From Epiperipatus broadwayi (Eukaryota; Onychophora; Udeonychophora; Euonychophora; Peripatidae), in contig JAQFVV010006246.1 of NCBI GenBank assembly GCA_028023455.1, forward strand, positions 4,079,501 through 4,143,500: a stretch of DNA of 64,000 nt, in the 5' to 3' direction. Position numbers and translations under genes: made by a program. A model generated the notes under the pieces. The model had not been told where the DNA came from. It saw only the letters and a list, made by a program, of their open reading frames with translations, and searched no databases. Positions 23,942 through 35,885 of the stretch are shown here, piece by piece; within the stretch, counting starts at the first letter, position 1, and every line of letters begins with the position of its first letter.

Positions 23942-25019
23942 ATAATATGACATCTCAATACCATCACAATTACCACTTCATTTGGATAGCATATAATCAT
24001 ATTTATAAAGATCATTAACTTGCCATGGGTCACACACTTTCTCCAACAAATGTTAGAACAATTTTCTCTGAAAGGATTGATGAGAAAAGAAAATACAAAG
24101 AGGTGTGAGCAATTGCAAAGAATTCATATTCCATCACACAAAAATTATTCACATGTTACATTGTCCAAAAAATGAAATATCTATTTGTCTTATTTGCATA
24201 TTGCACCTCATTGACATATTACATCACACCAATTATATAGGCACACCTATACTGCATAAGTTTACTCAGCACTATGAGTCTTGCAGAGTGTTACCAAAAG
24301 CTGGCTCAGTACATTTAATTAATTTATGTTTATTATATTACTTTTTCATCAGAACTCAAAGTTAACAAATGTTTAAGAATTATATAACTTTTTGAAAAAA
24401 GTTAATACTTTAAGGATTACATAAAATACTTTGTAAAAAAATGATAATTAAAATATAGCTAACATTTTTATGCAATTGCAATCATAAATTAAAATGTAGT
24501 TAATATTTCTATGCAATTACAATGTTGTTGTTTTTAATTTTTAGTTGCATATTAATTTATATCTTTATGGCATTTGTAAATACTATTATATATGTATCTA
24601 TTATCTTATTTTCTGTGACAAATTAATACATGTATATATGTGCATGTCTATATTTTCATTTAATTCATCAACTACTAGGAAACAGGTTTTACTATAAATT
24701 TTAATTGTGATGGGTGCAAGGAATCATAATATCTGTGAAGGTTTTTGTAAATATCCAAAGTTGATTTACAGAGTCATAAGGGATGTTAACAAGAAAGAAT
24801 ATAAAGGAAAGAATGTAAGGTGTATCTGCCAAAAACTGACATTTTTTTTATTATTAAGATATTACAAAAAACAAAAAACAAAGATAATAATGTTATAGAT
24901 TTAGTGGGACAAATTAATGTTGCAAATCAAGATTCTGATGAAACAGTAATATGTTTTGAGGATGAGATTTATCATTCTTATATATATAAAAAAAAAAGCA
25001 GATTAGAATGGTAGATTAT
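23942..25019. other. No gene recognised
   Basis: Two overlapping short plus-strand frames (24,707-24,898 and 24,820-25,014) lie in different phases and have no recognisable motif. The rest is AT-rich. Confidence 0.35.
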
Positions 25020-27000
25020 TGCCAAGATTTATTAGTTAGTTTAATTTAAATATGTTAAGGTTAAAATGTTTGTGTTAGAAGAATGTTGTTAATTTTTTAG
25101 ATATTTCAGATATATTCATTAAAAACACAGATTTATTTAAGGAGGTGATTTTTATTCATTAAAAAGCTGGAAAAAATATTAAGTGAGTTAATTTATAATA
25201 AATTTATTATCCATTTAACTAAAAAAGGCAAATTTCTGTAGACATACATTTGTTTGTGCTATTTCACTTTTAGTATGCATCTATATAATTATTTGCTTTT
25301 TAAATCATAATTTCAATAATTATTTAATTGTTTTATTAATTTTGTAGTTATATTCTTATGTCAAATTTATACATATATTTTTATTTTTATTAAATAATTA
25401 AATTATAATTTCCTAAATATTTTATTTCAACTCTCATTTTTTATATTATTACACTCTGAATGTCAAATTATATTTAATAATTATAGTAAAATATATTTAA
25501 ATCAATATTTAATTAAAACATATAACCAAAAACCATTGGAAACTATGTATAAACAATACTCGCATGTTAATGAATAGACTGACTCTATTTTTGTACTCCA
25601 TTCTTTGCACTTATTGTTTTATGTGTGTTTTTTATACAAAGGTTTCAAAGATTTTGCTTACTTCTGTTTAAATTTCATATAAATTAAACTGTATGTATTT
25701 ATATTTAAACAATTATTTGTGTATATTTAAAAATATCATTTTTATTATTTTTCAATTAAAAAAAAAGAAAATATAACAAAAATTAAAGTATTTAACTATT
25801 TATCTTGTGTATAGTAACACCTATTTTATTTTTTAAAAAACATTGATTTTTTTGTACTTTATACATATATATTGTAGTAATTATTTTATTTCATAATTCT
25901 TCTTAAAAATAATATTTATAATATTCATTTTATTTTAAAGTCTATTTTTTATTTTATATTCTTTATATTTAATTATAATTCTTATATTTTATTTATTAAT
26001 ATTTATTTTATATATTATTAGAACCTATTAATTTATTATAAAATAATTTCAAACCATTTTTTATATTTAAAGTTGATTTAAAATTTTTAATTATTGTTGC
26101 TTCATTTTCACTACTTTTAATAAAATATATGATTCCACATTACTATTTGTACCCAAATGACCTGTTCTTTTGTATGAACATTTATCAATGAATTATTATT
26201 ATATTTATATTGCTTAAGCTTTGTTTCTCTAGAATATTTGGTTCCCCCATACAACTATTTATATCATTATTCTCAATTTACTTTATAAATGCCATTTACA
26301 CTATTTTTAATAATATTCATAATGTACGTATTAATTAATATTTCTGTCATGATTTTTATTAATAATTTTAGAATATATTTAATTTTTTTATTTTTTTTAT
26401 AATTTTATTGTATTTTTCTTACATAAGCTTTTGTTTCTATACCTATATAAGTATTTTTTTTATTTCTATTTTCTTTTTTATTATTTTTAAACATTATTTA
26501 TTTTTAGTCATATTTTTATTTTTTTTATTTTGCATTTATTTGTATTCATTATACATTTTACCTCATTTATATCCTTCCATAATTTTAATCATTTCTGCAT
26601 TGTGATATATTTTATCATAACTATGGCTAATCACTGTATTTATTTTAGTTCTCTGAGTAGTAATATTTAGATACAATTTTTATAAATAATTATATATATA
26701 TACCCCTGTATTTATTTTTGTAATATTATTTAATTCTTGTTCTGTCGTAAATTTTATTTTTATTAAATATTATGAAATAATCATTTATCATTTTAAAAAT
26801 TGATTTATTAATATTGTTTTACATGTTTCTCAAATTCATTCATAAAAATATTACTTAAGTTACTTAATATTCTATCCATAAGTAAGCCATATTTTTATAT
26901 AAATATTTTACTATTAAAATGTAAAGTAATATCTTTACAATGACACAATTCAGTTTACTTTATCAACAGATTAAGTAAAATCTTTATTTTTATTTTTTTT
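25020..27000. other. Strongly T-rich (plus strand) low-complexity tract
   Basis: About 2 kb in which T clearly exceeds A on the given strand, with long TTTA/TTAT mixtures. Open frames here read as Phe/Tyr/Ile/Leu-rich (for example 26,408-26,605) and come from composition. No element ends are visible. Confidence 0.5.
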
Positions 27001-27044
27001 TTCTAAATTGTTATTAAGAGCTGTTTCTATTGCTTATATCTCAT

Positions 27045-27375
27045 TATCGTCATCATCATCAACCATTATCAATCCACTGCAGGATGGTCTGTCCAAGTTC
27101 AATCCATCTTCTCCAATCTTTAGCCTCTCTTCTCCACATCACCCCTGCATGTGATCTCTTTCTGGGTCTTTTAAAATTTCTTGGAATCCAGTTTAAGATT
27201 TCAATTGTCCATCTATTACCTTTTTTTTAGAAATATGTCTAGCCCACTTCAGTCTTTTAATTTTTTCAACAATGTTAGTAACACCTGTTTATTCTCTTAA
27301 CCATATAGTGTTTTTGATCTCTTCTTGTTACTCCTAACTGCATTTCTCCATACTTCTTTGAGTTGTCTAATATTT
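27045..27375 (-). mobile_element. RTE copy 3, 3' end only
   Basis: It matches the last about 330 bp of RTE copies 1 and 2. The minus strand gives the C-terminal 'TNIVEKIKRLKWA', 'WKIEILNWIP' and 'HVRRREAKDWRRWIEL'-like text, and ends in a GAT-repeat tail at 27,045-27,062. It is 5'-truncated, the usual outcome of target-primed reverse transcription. Confidence 0.85.
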
Positions 27376-27706
27376 CTGTATTATAAAATTGTTTATATGC
27401 ACAGATATAATATCAGTTTTAACAAACATTAATTTGAATGTTTATATTCATTAACTTTTTTATTTCTAAGATTAAATTTTTATTGCATCTATAAAAGATT
27501 CCTTTTTTTATTTTTGATAATCATTATGCAATTTATTAAAATAAGTACTAATACTATTAATTATGGATTTAAATAGGATTTTTTTTTTTTGTGGATTTCA
27601 AGTGTTCTGTACATTTTAGCTATTACACGCTATTATATTAACTTGCCATATCTGTGCATGGGGGTGTTTCTAACTGTAAGCCCATATTTTACTCAGGCTG
27701 AGATTT

Positions 27707-28048
27707 TTTTTTTAGTTTTAACCATTTTTTGTTTTTAACGAAAAAAGTTTGATAGGACAAAAGATTTAATAAATAAAAGTTGTTTCCAAATCATACCTAC
27801 ATTGTTGTCTTAATCAGTTTTTTTCATGTGACTCGATAATAATTAACCTGAGAACAAATCGTCAGTTATATTTTGCCGATAATATAAAAGTTTTATAATC
27901 ATAATTTAATTTTAGAGGATAAAATAGTAATGTGTCAGTCAAGTAATTAAATTAAATGCTTTTTTTTTTAGTTTTAACTACTTTTTGTTTTTAATCTAAA
28001 AAAAAAAAGTTTGATAAAATAAAAGATTTAATAAATAAAAGTTATTTT
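27707..28048. repeat. Pair of about 80-bp direct repeats 252 bp apart
   Basis: 'agttttaac.a.tttttgtttttaa' with 'aaaaagtttgata...aaaagatttaataaataaaagtt' occurs at 27,707-27,786 and again at 27,960-28,048. The spacer is not repeated. Confidence 0.65.
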
Positions 28049-28152
28049 TGTTGAGGAATTTCCGCATTATGTAAATCATAATTCTCGTTAGACTTTTGTT
28101 AGTTTATAATTAAAAAGTAAAAAATAAAATAATATGTAAAAAAAAGTTTTTT

Positions 28153-28533
28153 CAAATAATGTTTTTATGTAAACTGTACTAGCGGATTAAAAAGTAGTAA
28201 AATAAAGTAATTTGACTAACAAGTAGAAAAAAACTGAATCTCAGTTAATTCGCCATTCTTGACAAATATCAGAAATCTTAAGATTCAAACTTGTTATATT
28301 GAGGCCTTTTTGATTAGTATGATTTAGTTCATTCTCAAATGCTTTTTTAAAATGACAATATTCTTGTAATTTTTAGTTGTTTTATAACAACAAGTCTAGA
28401 TTCTTAATATCTCTGATATTTTCGAAGAACTAGACATCGAGATTAAGATTTTTTCTATTTTTTAATCAGATTATTTTGTTACTTTTCTACTTTTTAGTTG
28501 ACTAGTACTGTTTAAATAAAAGCATTATTTAAA
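28153..28533. repeat. Foldback: inverted repeat with about 165-bp arms
   Basis: The left arm, from 'aaataatgtttttatgtaaac' at 28,153, is mirrored by the right arm ending 'gtttaaataaaagcattattt' at 28,532. 'aaaaagtag', 'atatcaga.at' and 'cttgttat' line up across the fold. The spacer is about 50 bp. Identity is perhaps 75%. There is no coding content and no recognisable hammerhead core. Confidence 0.7.
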
Positions 28534-29244
28534 ATAATTTTGTTTATATATTTTATTTTATAATCTTTATTAACTTTTTTTTTTTTTTTTAACTTTGTCA
28601 TAAAATCTCCACTTATCCATAATTTTTTTAAAATTTTAACTCTTTCATATAGTAACATTTTTACATTATAAATAAAAACTAAAATTATTTATAGACAGAT
28701 GTTTTATCTAAAGTTGATATTCCTACATATTTGTCTACTATGCTAAAATCAGCATAATACTATAAAATTAAAACTTTGAATATATCAATGTATTTATTTA
28801 CTTCTATTTCATTAATAATGGGTATTAATACATTTCTATAGTAAACAGAAAAAAAATTTCAAGTATAGACAATTTCTTTGTAGCCAATATATATTATTCT
28901 TTATCTATAAAATGCTAAGTGAAATAGAAGTTGTATCTAATGACAGTTCGCTAAAAATTGTGGATATAAATAGTTAATAAACAAGTAAAATGCACACCCT
29001 TATATAAAAAAGAACTAAATGTTTGTTGTAAAAAAATATAATATTCTGAAAAAGTCTTAATAAATAATTATTTATTTAGCAATAAACTTGTTCTGGCCAA
29101 TTAAATATATGTTAAAGAAAATAAGTTGCATTTTATGAAATAGCTATGAACCTACTTAATGCAGAAAAAATAAAACTTGTCTCCTCATAAACAAATAATA
29201 CTTTATTCAGAATATGTTTGGCAAGTCTTTTATAGATTCTAATA

Positions 29245-30015
29245 TAAACAGGCAAAACTCTCCATACAGTAGTGTGACTCAGTGCAAGCCAGAATAATCA
29301 ATGGATGCAAAAAGATCTGTGCATAAAATCCCTAATTAATGCCTACTCATCCAATATCCCCAGACTAGATTTTAGCTTATGGCTTTCATCAGTGAGGAGT
29401 CTTGGACCTGAGAGCATTGCACCTAGATTTTAAGATCTAATGCAACCCTCCAGTAGTCACCTTTTATCTCTATTTAACTACAAAACTATGAGTAAAATTT
29501 AAAAACATAATATTTTTAATCCAAGCTCATTAGCTTATATAGTCATATAGATTAGAACTAAGTTCAGTACCTGTACATTTTGGGGTCTTTGGCTCTTTAA
29601 TAACCATAACCACCAAGATTCTATTAGGCAGGATTTGTATTAAACCACTAAACATCACATGATCACCATTTCTATGCTTAAGCTTGGATTGAAAATATTA
29701 TTATGTTTTCAATTTTACACTCATAGTTTCATAGTTAAGTAGAGATAAAAGGTGTCTGCTGGGAAGTTTCATTATATCCTAAGATCTAGATACAGTGCTT
29801 TCATATCCAGGTCTCCTCACTGATGAATGCTACAAGCTAGAAACTAGTCTAGGGATATTGAATGAATAGGCACTAGATAGGCATTTTATGCACAAACCTT
29901 CTTGCATACATTGATTACTCTGGCTTGCACTGAGTGGCACTACTTTATGAAGAGTTTTGCCTGTTTAAACAGCTTTAGCAAGATAAGAAATGGTGATCAT
30001 GTGATGTTTAGATTC
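29245..30015. mobile_element. PLE-2 head-to-head terminal-repeat pair with tail
   Basis: The left arm 29,250-29,530 and right arm 29,690-29,965 are inverted copies ('caggcaaaactctccata' against 'agagttttgcctg'; 'tccccagactaga' against 'ctagtctagggata'). The tail motif 'gaaatggtgatcatgtgatg' follows the right arm at 29,988, and its inverse lies in the spacer at about 29,653. A hammerhead core is readable in the right arm (plus strand) and, decayed (GAAA changed to AAAA), in the left arm (minus strand, about 29,355-29,405). No PLE protein remains between the arms. Confidence 0.78.
29805..29863 (+). ncRNA. Type-I hammerhead ribozyme motif, PLE-2 type
   Basis: CTGATGA at 29,820-29,826, then a short stem II (TGC TACAA GCT; two clear pairs in this copy, three in the consensus), GAAA at 29,840-29,843, a minimal stem III C-TA-G, then TC with cleavage predicted after 29,849. 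Stem I: CCTCA (29,815-29,819) against TAGGG (29,850-29,854) with one C-A mismatch. A distal ATCC (29,805) pairs in the consensus with GGAT, here changed to GAAT. The core is complete, but weakened stems make activity of this copy doubtful. Confidence 0.68.
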
Positions 30016-30689
30016 TATATATATAATTTCAGAATTAAATGTTGATAAAATGAAATTTGTAAACAGAAATACAGCATCTGCAGTATAAAAACTATTAACA
30101 TTTTCTATTTAGTAGTATATTTGCTCTGTCCCCATTAATAAAAGTAGTGTGTCCAAATTCCTGACATTTTGGAACCATCAGGAATTGAGAATAGGAAATT
30201 GTATTTCCTGAGACTTCTTGAGAATTTTTGAAACTAATCTTTTTTTATTTAATTTTTGTTGGTCAACTAATAATAAGCAGAAAAGCCAAAAAGAAAGTGG
30301 GAGGTTTTGTGGCCTCAGAGCAGTCTTTCAGAGATTTTAAGATTCTATTATATATAAAAGGTTAACACAAAACATGAATAAATAAAAATTTTCTAAATGG
30401 AGTTTGACAGTAATTTCATGACTACTGGAGTTCTTGTCCTGAATGCTAAACAAGAATCATATATCAATTTGGATAGATTTATGTTATACTTCAGGTTTTC
30501 TCAAAATATAAATGATGTAAATAATAAAATTTTATTTAACCAAACCTTATTATATATAGTAAGTTTTTATATATATCACACAATGTATTAACATTCTCAA
30601 TCTCATTTAAATATTTTATTAATTAAATTTAATATTAATAGAAAGCAAATAAAAACTATTTCATCATTTTTAAAAAGAAACTTCAAGAA
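30016..30689. other. No recognisable feature
   Basis: AT-rich sequence. A 64-codon plus-strand frame at 30,397-30,591 has no recognisable content. Confidence 0.4.
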
Positions 30690-32350
30690 ACATATGGCAT
30701 TAATTGCCCAATCAAACAATCATGATCTTCACTTTGTAACAAATATACTTGATGTGGAAAAATTTTTCATTTTCTGTAGACATTGGTTAAATTGTTATGA
30801 ATGCATCTTAAAGTATTTTCTGAGAAAATGTATTGCTTCATATAAGCTCATTTTCTTCCTTAGGAAGGCAAACATTTTGTTTGCATGCATAGGGCTAGGT
30901 TTTGATGTGATCAAACCAGATTCTGATTTAATGATAGAACTTTCTTCAAGGTTGTTCTTTATTTTTTTTATTGGAACTTCTATTGTAAATATTCTTTTAA
31001 AAAATCTTTCCACTAATGACTTCACCAATTGTGCAATTTGGCAAAGCAAAAAAATCAATCTCTCCCATCTCCCACAAACAACTAAAGTTGCTCAAGTACT
31101 TTGCAAGAGATACAAGATCACTATTTAAACATTTAATCAATTTAAATTTTATTTTCTTTAAAAGCTTTTGGCTCATTGAAGAATTCTGATTTTCTAAATT
31201 ACTGAGCAGGAACTTAAAAATTTCTTCACTAATGAAAATATTAGCTTGTCTATTGCTTAAGGCTTCAAGTGCTAATTTTATAGATTGTAAGTAATTGAAC
31301 AGCTCTCTCAACATTTCATAATACTCTTTTTTTCGTAAGTGATTGAGTTTCAGCTTTCACAAAAACAATTTTAATCAAATTTACCATCTTTAAACATCTA
31401 TTGTTCTTTTCAGAGTGTTACAATATGTTTTACAGTCCTAAATAACTTCTAGTTCTCTCTTTTCACTCCTGATTGTTTGTTACTGCAAAAGATAATTTTT
31501 TACTTAAAAATATTGAAATATTTTTACATTTCTTTATAAGTTGCTAATTGCCAAAAATATATCATCTCACAAATCAATGATCAGCTTGGCCACACCATCT
31601 AATTCAGAATCACTGCAATCATCATTATTGTATTCAAAATCTGTATTTAATTCACTATTACTGCTATAACTCACTGATGTTCCTTCTTTCAACTTTTTAA
31701 TATAAAATATTTTTGTTATAGCTATATGAAGAACATGGTTGTAGCAGAACTTTTAGATAGTCAGTAATAATTTTCTGAAGTTTTTCATAGCAGCTGCACC
31801 ATCACTTGTAATTGCAAACATATCACCTTCAAATTTTAATTGAAAGTTTTCTAATCTTTCCTGAAGCAATGATAACACTTTTTTACACAGGTCAATTCCC
31901 ATGTATTATTATTAAACCAAAGATCACAGAGGTATCATTGCAGTATAAGTGAACATGCATGTATCTGTGTCACTTTTTTATTATTACATTTGAACACTTC
32001 CAATTTCTGGATATATATTTATTTCACTTTACTATAATAAGTATTAGTATCATAATTGAAGATGAACTTCTTGTCAACTACATTCCTTTGCTTGTAAAAC
32101 TTTCCCTAATAAACTCATTTTTGTAGTTTCTTCTAAATCAAATCCCTTGGCATAATGTAAAATTGTCATTTGTCTTTAAGAAGATGAGGGAATTGGCTCA
32201 TCATTATTCAACTCAGACTGTTTTTTCTCTTTCATTTAATTAATGTATACTAGGTGACTATGTATATTGCTGATTGATGATGCTTTGTGCAATGTTTTGG
32301 AGCATATCTGGCAATTTCCAATTCACTTTATACTCTTCACTCACTGGGAT
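30690..32350 (-). pseudogene. hAT-type transposase pseudogene
   Basis: Read on the minus strand through frameshifts: 'EEYKVNWKLPDM' (about 32,335); 'SFTSKGM' and 'SSSSIMILILI' (about 32,060); 'RYMHVHLYCNDTSVIFGLII' (about 31,930-31,990), matching the hAT block before the second catalytic Asp; a degraded DGAAAMK block (about 31,790); 'LQPCSSYSYNK' (about 31,730, family CxxH region); an acidic stretch (about 31,600); and 'ALEALSNRQANIFISEEIF' (about 31,240) leading into a C-terminal part. At least eight stops or shifts are present. It is a different hAT lineage from the 9.4-10.3 kb copy. Confidence 0.75.
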
Positions 32351-32654
32351 GAAAATCTATAAAAAATATTAAAATATGCATTTATTAAAATTAGTAAATT
32401 GACTAAAATTAAGAAAGACCTTTATGGTGCAGCAGCAAATATTTATAGCTAAACAATGCTACCACATACTAAGATATGAGATTGGAAATTATCATAATAT
32501 TGTAATAAAATATGAATAGTGTAAGTTGATTTTAAATAAATTGGCTTACCCACAGCAGCTGAGAGAATCGACACTCACATACATACAATTTTATCACACA
32601 AACAACCTGATCAAATGTGGTTGGTAATATCAGCTGTCATTTTGTGAAAATGAT

Positions 32655-32865
32655 TCACTATGGAGAACAAAAACAGTATGTGTTTACACAGAGAAATATT
32701 TATTTTCACAACTCAGGATTTAAGTACAATGTCATATTAAGGTAAGCTATCTTATGTTTCCTTGGTTATTTCATCCTGAAGATGACTTTGAAGACAAATC
32801 CTGAATTATGAAAAATAAATATTTTTCTGTATAAATATAATCTGCTTTCTGTTCTCCATGACCAA
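32655..32865. mobile_element. Inverted-repeat hairpin, PLE-terminus-like
   Basis: 'tggagaacaaaaacag..' at 32,659 is mirrored by 'ctttctgttctcca' ending at 32,862. 'aaatatttattttcaca..tcaggattt' is mirrored by 'aaatcctgaattatgaaaaataaatattt'. The right half holds CTGAAGATGACTTTGAAGACAAAT, which looks like a decayed hammerhead core: CTGAAGA, then a possible stem II, with the GAAA position read as CAAA. No coding part is seen. Confidence 0.55.
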
Positions 32866-33254
32866 ATGACCTCGATTTATAAAAGCTAAAATTAGCTGGT
32901 CATGGGTTACCTGATTCTGGCATGATGTGTGTATTTTTGGTTTCATGTAATATTGTAACACAATGTAACTTTAGATAGTGATAGGAAAAATGTCTAAAAG
33001 ATACATTGTGAGTAGTATATTTTTCCATATTGTGGGTATTACTGGGGTCTAGGAGTCAATTTACCTGATCCACTTTTTTCAGGATTCAGGAGTGGGAAAA
33101 TGAAAAAAACTCACAAGAAGTCTGGAAAAAATTCTCACTGGGAAACACTAGATAAAAAAAATAAAATGTAGTGTGTGCATGTTAAATATATGTTAAATCC
33201 CCCCCCCCCAAATCACAATCAGCATTTTTTATTATTTGTCTTTTGAAAAAAAAG

Positions 33255-34330
33255 GATGTCAGAATTTAGTCAATGCAATGTGATGTAATGTACTATGGCT
33301 TCCACAGTAATCTCTCAGCCACTATGCTCAGAGAAAACTGTTATCCACCTTTCCTTTCTTTTCCTATCCCCACCCTAAGTTTTTCTCATATTTTTCTCTC
33401 CCTATTTCATCCCATTTCTACACTATTATCTTTGTCCATTCTATGGCCTTTATATCTAGATCCTTCTTATCTTTTCCACCTAGCATAAAAACCAAGAACC
33501 CATTTTCTTTATAATCACTTTGTTTACATTTCTTCTCTCACAACTTTATTATTTGTATCTTTCTGCTTGTAAGCATTTACATTCAATTAACAAATGCCTA
33601 ATATTTTTCATGCCTTTCTATTATAACTTGCAGACTAAATCATCCACATTCCTCCATTTATATATATATTCCCCTATTGCTAACGATCCTGTTAGAGCCT
33701 TAAACAGTAAACTATTTTTCTTGCTATTATCATAAATTAACTCACACTCAATATTCTGTTTACTTCCATACATATCTAAGCTCTTTTTACTCTCCATACT
33801 AGTTTTCCATCTCTCCAACTTCCTATTTTTTAATAATGCATTTATTTTTCTAACTCATTCTTTGCCACTATAACACTCAACAATTCTTCTAACATAATCA
33901 TTCCATTTTTGTACAGGTACTGACATAAAGTCTTTGTTGAAATTTCTGCATACCCTACTACCTTTCTCACCCATCTTGTTGCCTGTTCTTTACATGTAAC
34001 CCAATTAAATATTATTTTAGCTATTTTCTTACTAGCCATAAATTGCAATCTACTGAACATTTTCATTTTGTTTTTTGCTCTTTTCATATAAAAACTTGAC
34101 CATCTTATTTCTCCTTGAATTACTTTGCATCCATACATGTGTATCTAATGCATGTCTTTCTATTTCTTTTTGTACTTTCTTGAAGTAATTTAATACCCCT
34201 TTACTAACACATCAAATTGATCATAAATTAACCCTGCTTCTGCCACTCCCTTCCATACAATTCTTTCTACATCATATTTATTATATAAAAATGCTGGAGG
34301 CAGTCCTTTTAGTACTGTATAAGAACTGAT
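33255..34330 (-). pseudogene. LINE C-terminal region after the reverse transcriptase, decayed
   Basis: Minus-strand order: LPPAFLYNKYDVERIVWKGV (about 34,300); a 98-residue open stretch 33,842-34,138 with 'RLQFMASKKIAKIIFNW' and 'RWVRKVVG'; then 'NSKKNSLLFKALTGSLAIGE' and 'YKWRNVDDLVCKL' (about 33,630-33,720); then RHLLIECKCLQAER (about 33,555). The C-x-x-C-like plus H-L-L-x-E-C arrangement after a hydrophobic/Trp-rich domain is typical of the C-terminus of several LINE families. The poly-A end is suggested by the T run near 33,250. It could belong to the same family as the endonuclease at 5-6.7 kb, but no overlap allows a test. Confidence 0.6.
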
Positions 34331-34860
34331 CATATTGAGGTTGGAAACCCAAGCACAGTTTTATTTGATTAAATTTGTAGTTAATACAGTTATAGTGGTT
34401 CTAAAAAATTCTTTATTTTAAATTTTGGCTCCAAGATTAAAATCAATTGACTGCTGAGAAAGAAAGCATCTGATATATTAGGTTAGGAACATTTTTTCTG
34501 CATAATAAACTCACATTGCAGCAAAAATTTTATTATAATTCTCTCTAAAGTTCAATGTGTTTTTAGATTATTTTTCTTATTCACTTCTTTATTGGGTTTT
34601 TGATGTTCCGAACCATTTTCACTTGTAATTTTCGATGGTGAAGGGTCCAATTTATGATTGTTCAGTTTAGCCACACACTTGCCTTTCTTTATATTATACT
34701 TTATATCTTCTGAATATTTTTTTACTTTTGCAACTTCAATTTCTGCAACACTGTATTTCTCTCAAAGATCTATCTATTTAGAGATATTGCAAAATGCTTC
34801 TCTTGAAAGTGAGTCACAAAATGTTGCTAACCACCTTTTCCATCTGTGCTTTTAATGCTA
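34331..34860 (-). pseudogene. Degraded coding-like stretch upstream of the LINE fragment
   Basis: The minus strand contains 'VAKVKKYSEDIKYNIKKGKC' and 'LDPSPSKITSENGSEHQKPN', interrupted by stops. It sits directly 5' of the LINE C-terminal fragment on the same strand, so it may be an internally deleted part of the same element (linker or ORF1). I do not recognise a domain. Confidence 0.3.
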
Positions 34861-34994
34861 TTTTTTTAACATTTTAATTCGTCCAAGTTTTACTTATCCA
34901 TTAATAAAATCATCATCATCATACTGCTAAGATTCCAATACATAAATGTAGATAAAGTGCATGGTTTTTGAGCAAGTAAACTGTTATCTTTCTC

Positions 34995-35237
34995 TGCATC
35001 TTATCTAATTAAAATTGCCCCAAATCCAAAATTCAACCCGACTAGCCAAGAAAAAAATAATTAAAACACAACCAAAGGTTTCACTGCTACAAGAAGTTTG
35101 CTTGTAGCAGTGAAACCTTTGATTGTGTTTTAATTAATTTTTTTTCTTGGTTAGTCGGGTTGAATTTTGGATTTGGGGTAATTTTAATTATTTATTGACT
35201 AGTTTAGCTTTATGCTTGTAATGTTTGCATCTTATCT
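34995..35237. mobile_element. Hairpin insertion with one-sided tail and 12-bp target-site duplication
   Basis: The arms are 35,006-35,093 and 35,101-35,190. They are almost perfectly complementary over 88-90 bp around a 7-nt loop (aagtttg). A 35-bp tail (35,191-35,225) is present on the right side only. 'tgcatcttatct' occurs at 34,995-35,006 and again at 35,226-35,237. Inverted terminal repeats, a one-sided tail of about 35 bp and 12-bp duplications match known PLE insertion structure. High arm identity says the insertion is young. It has no recognisable hammerhead core. Confidence 0.85.
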
Positions 35238-35289
35238 GGTATATTAGTGACACTTAAATAAAATCCATCATATCTGTTTAGAGCACTTT

Positions 35290-35885
35290 AATAATTATCA
35301 TCATTGTCAATTGTGCATTTTAATCCCTGTCCAGAGCCTTCTCATCCAATATCTCCAGAATAGTTTCTGGCTTGTGGTTAACATCAGAGAGCTTTGAATC
35401 TGAGAGCAGTGCACCTGAACATTGGATCTAATGCTGCTCCATTCTATCAGTCTCCTTTTACTTGCTTAATTAATTATATAAAAGTTATAAGCCCAAAATA
35501 ACAACACAATAATGTTTTCAATCCAAACTAGTGTGCTTTAATAATTGTGCAATTCAATTGGTGTTTTAATGGATTAATATCAATCCTAGACAATAATAGT
35601 GACTACGATTGTTTAAGAAACAACACACTAAAATATGTAAATACTGAACTGAATTCTACTATGTATGACTATACAAGTATATAAAATTGATTGTGTTTTT
35701 ATTGTGGGATGATAGCTTTATAGTTATCCAAAAAGGTAAAAAAAAAAGGATGCTAGAACGATGCATTATATAAAAATGCAGGTCCACCATAAGCTAAAAT
35801 TTGTCTGGGGATATTGGATAAGAAGTCACTAAATAAAAATTAAAATACACAATCTTCTAGCATTTATTAACAATTGTAACTAGCA
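35290..35885. mobile_element. PLE-2 inverted pair, degraded
   Basis: The left part 35,300-35,525 follows the PLE-2 left arm: 'gcattttaatccct', 'cttctcatccaatatctcc', 'gagagcagtgcacctga', 'tgttttcaatcca'. The right part 35,745-35,870 mirrors its outer half: 'ataagctaaaatttgtctgg', 'ggatattggata', 'tcttctagca'. On the minus strand the left arm keeps CTGATG.., GAAAC and a cleavage site changed from GTC to TTC (about 35,355-35,405), so the ribozyme is dead. Confidence 0.65.

Noticed and set aside
24707-25014. Two overlapping plus-strand frames as a frameshifted gene
   Set aside because: Composition follows the local AT bias and neither frame shows a motif. Joining them would be arbitrary.
26408-26605. 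65-codon frame resembling a membrane protein
   Set aside because: Phe/Ile/Tyr-rich translation is expected from the T-rich tract. There is no start context or neighbouring signal.
30694-31128. 144-codon plus-strand frame, the longest apart from the PLE frame and RTE endonuclease
   Set aside because: It runs antisense to hAT transposase text (ALEALSNRQANIFISEEIF and neighbours) and shows no recognisable domain of its own.
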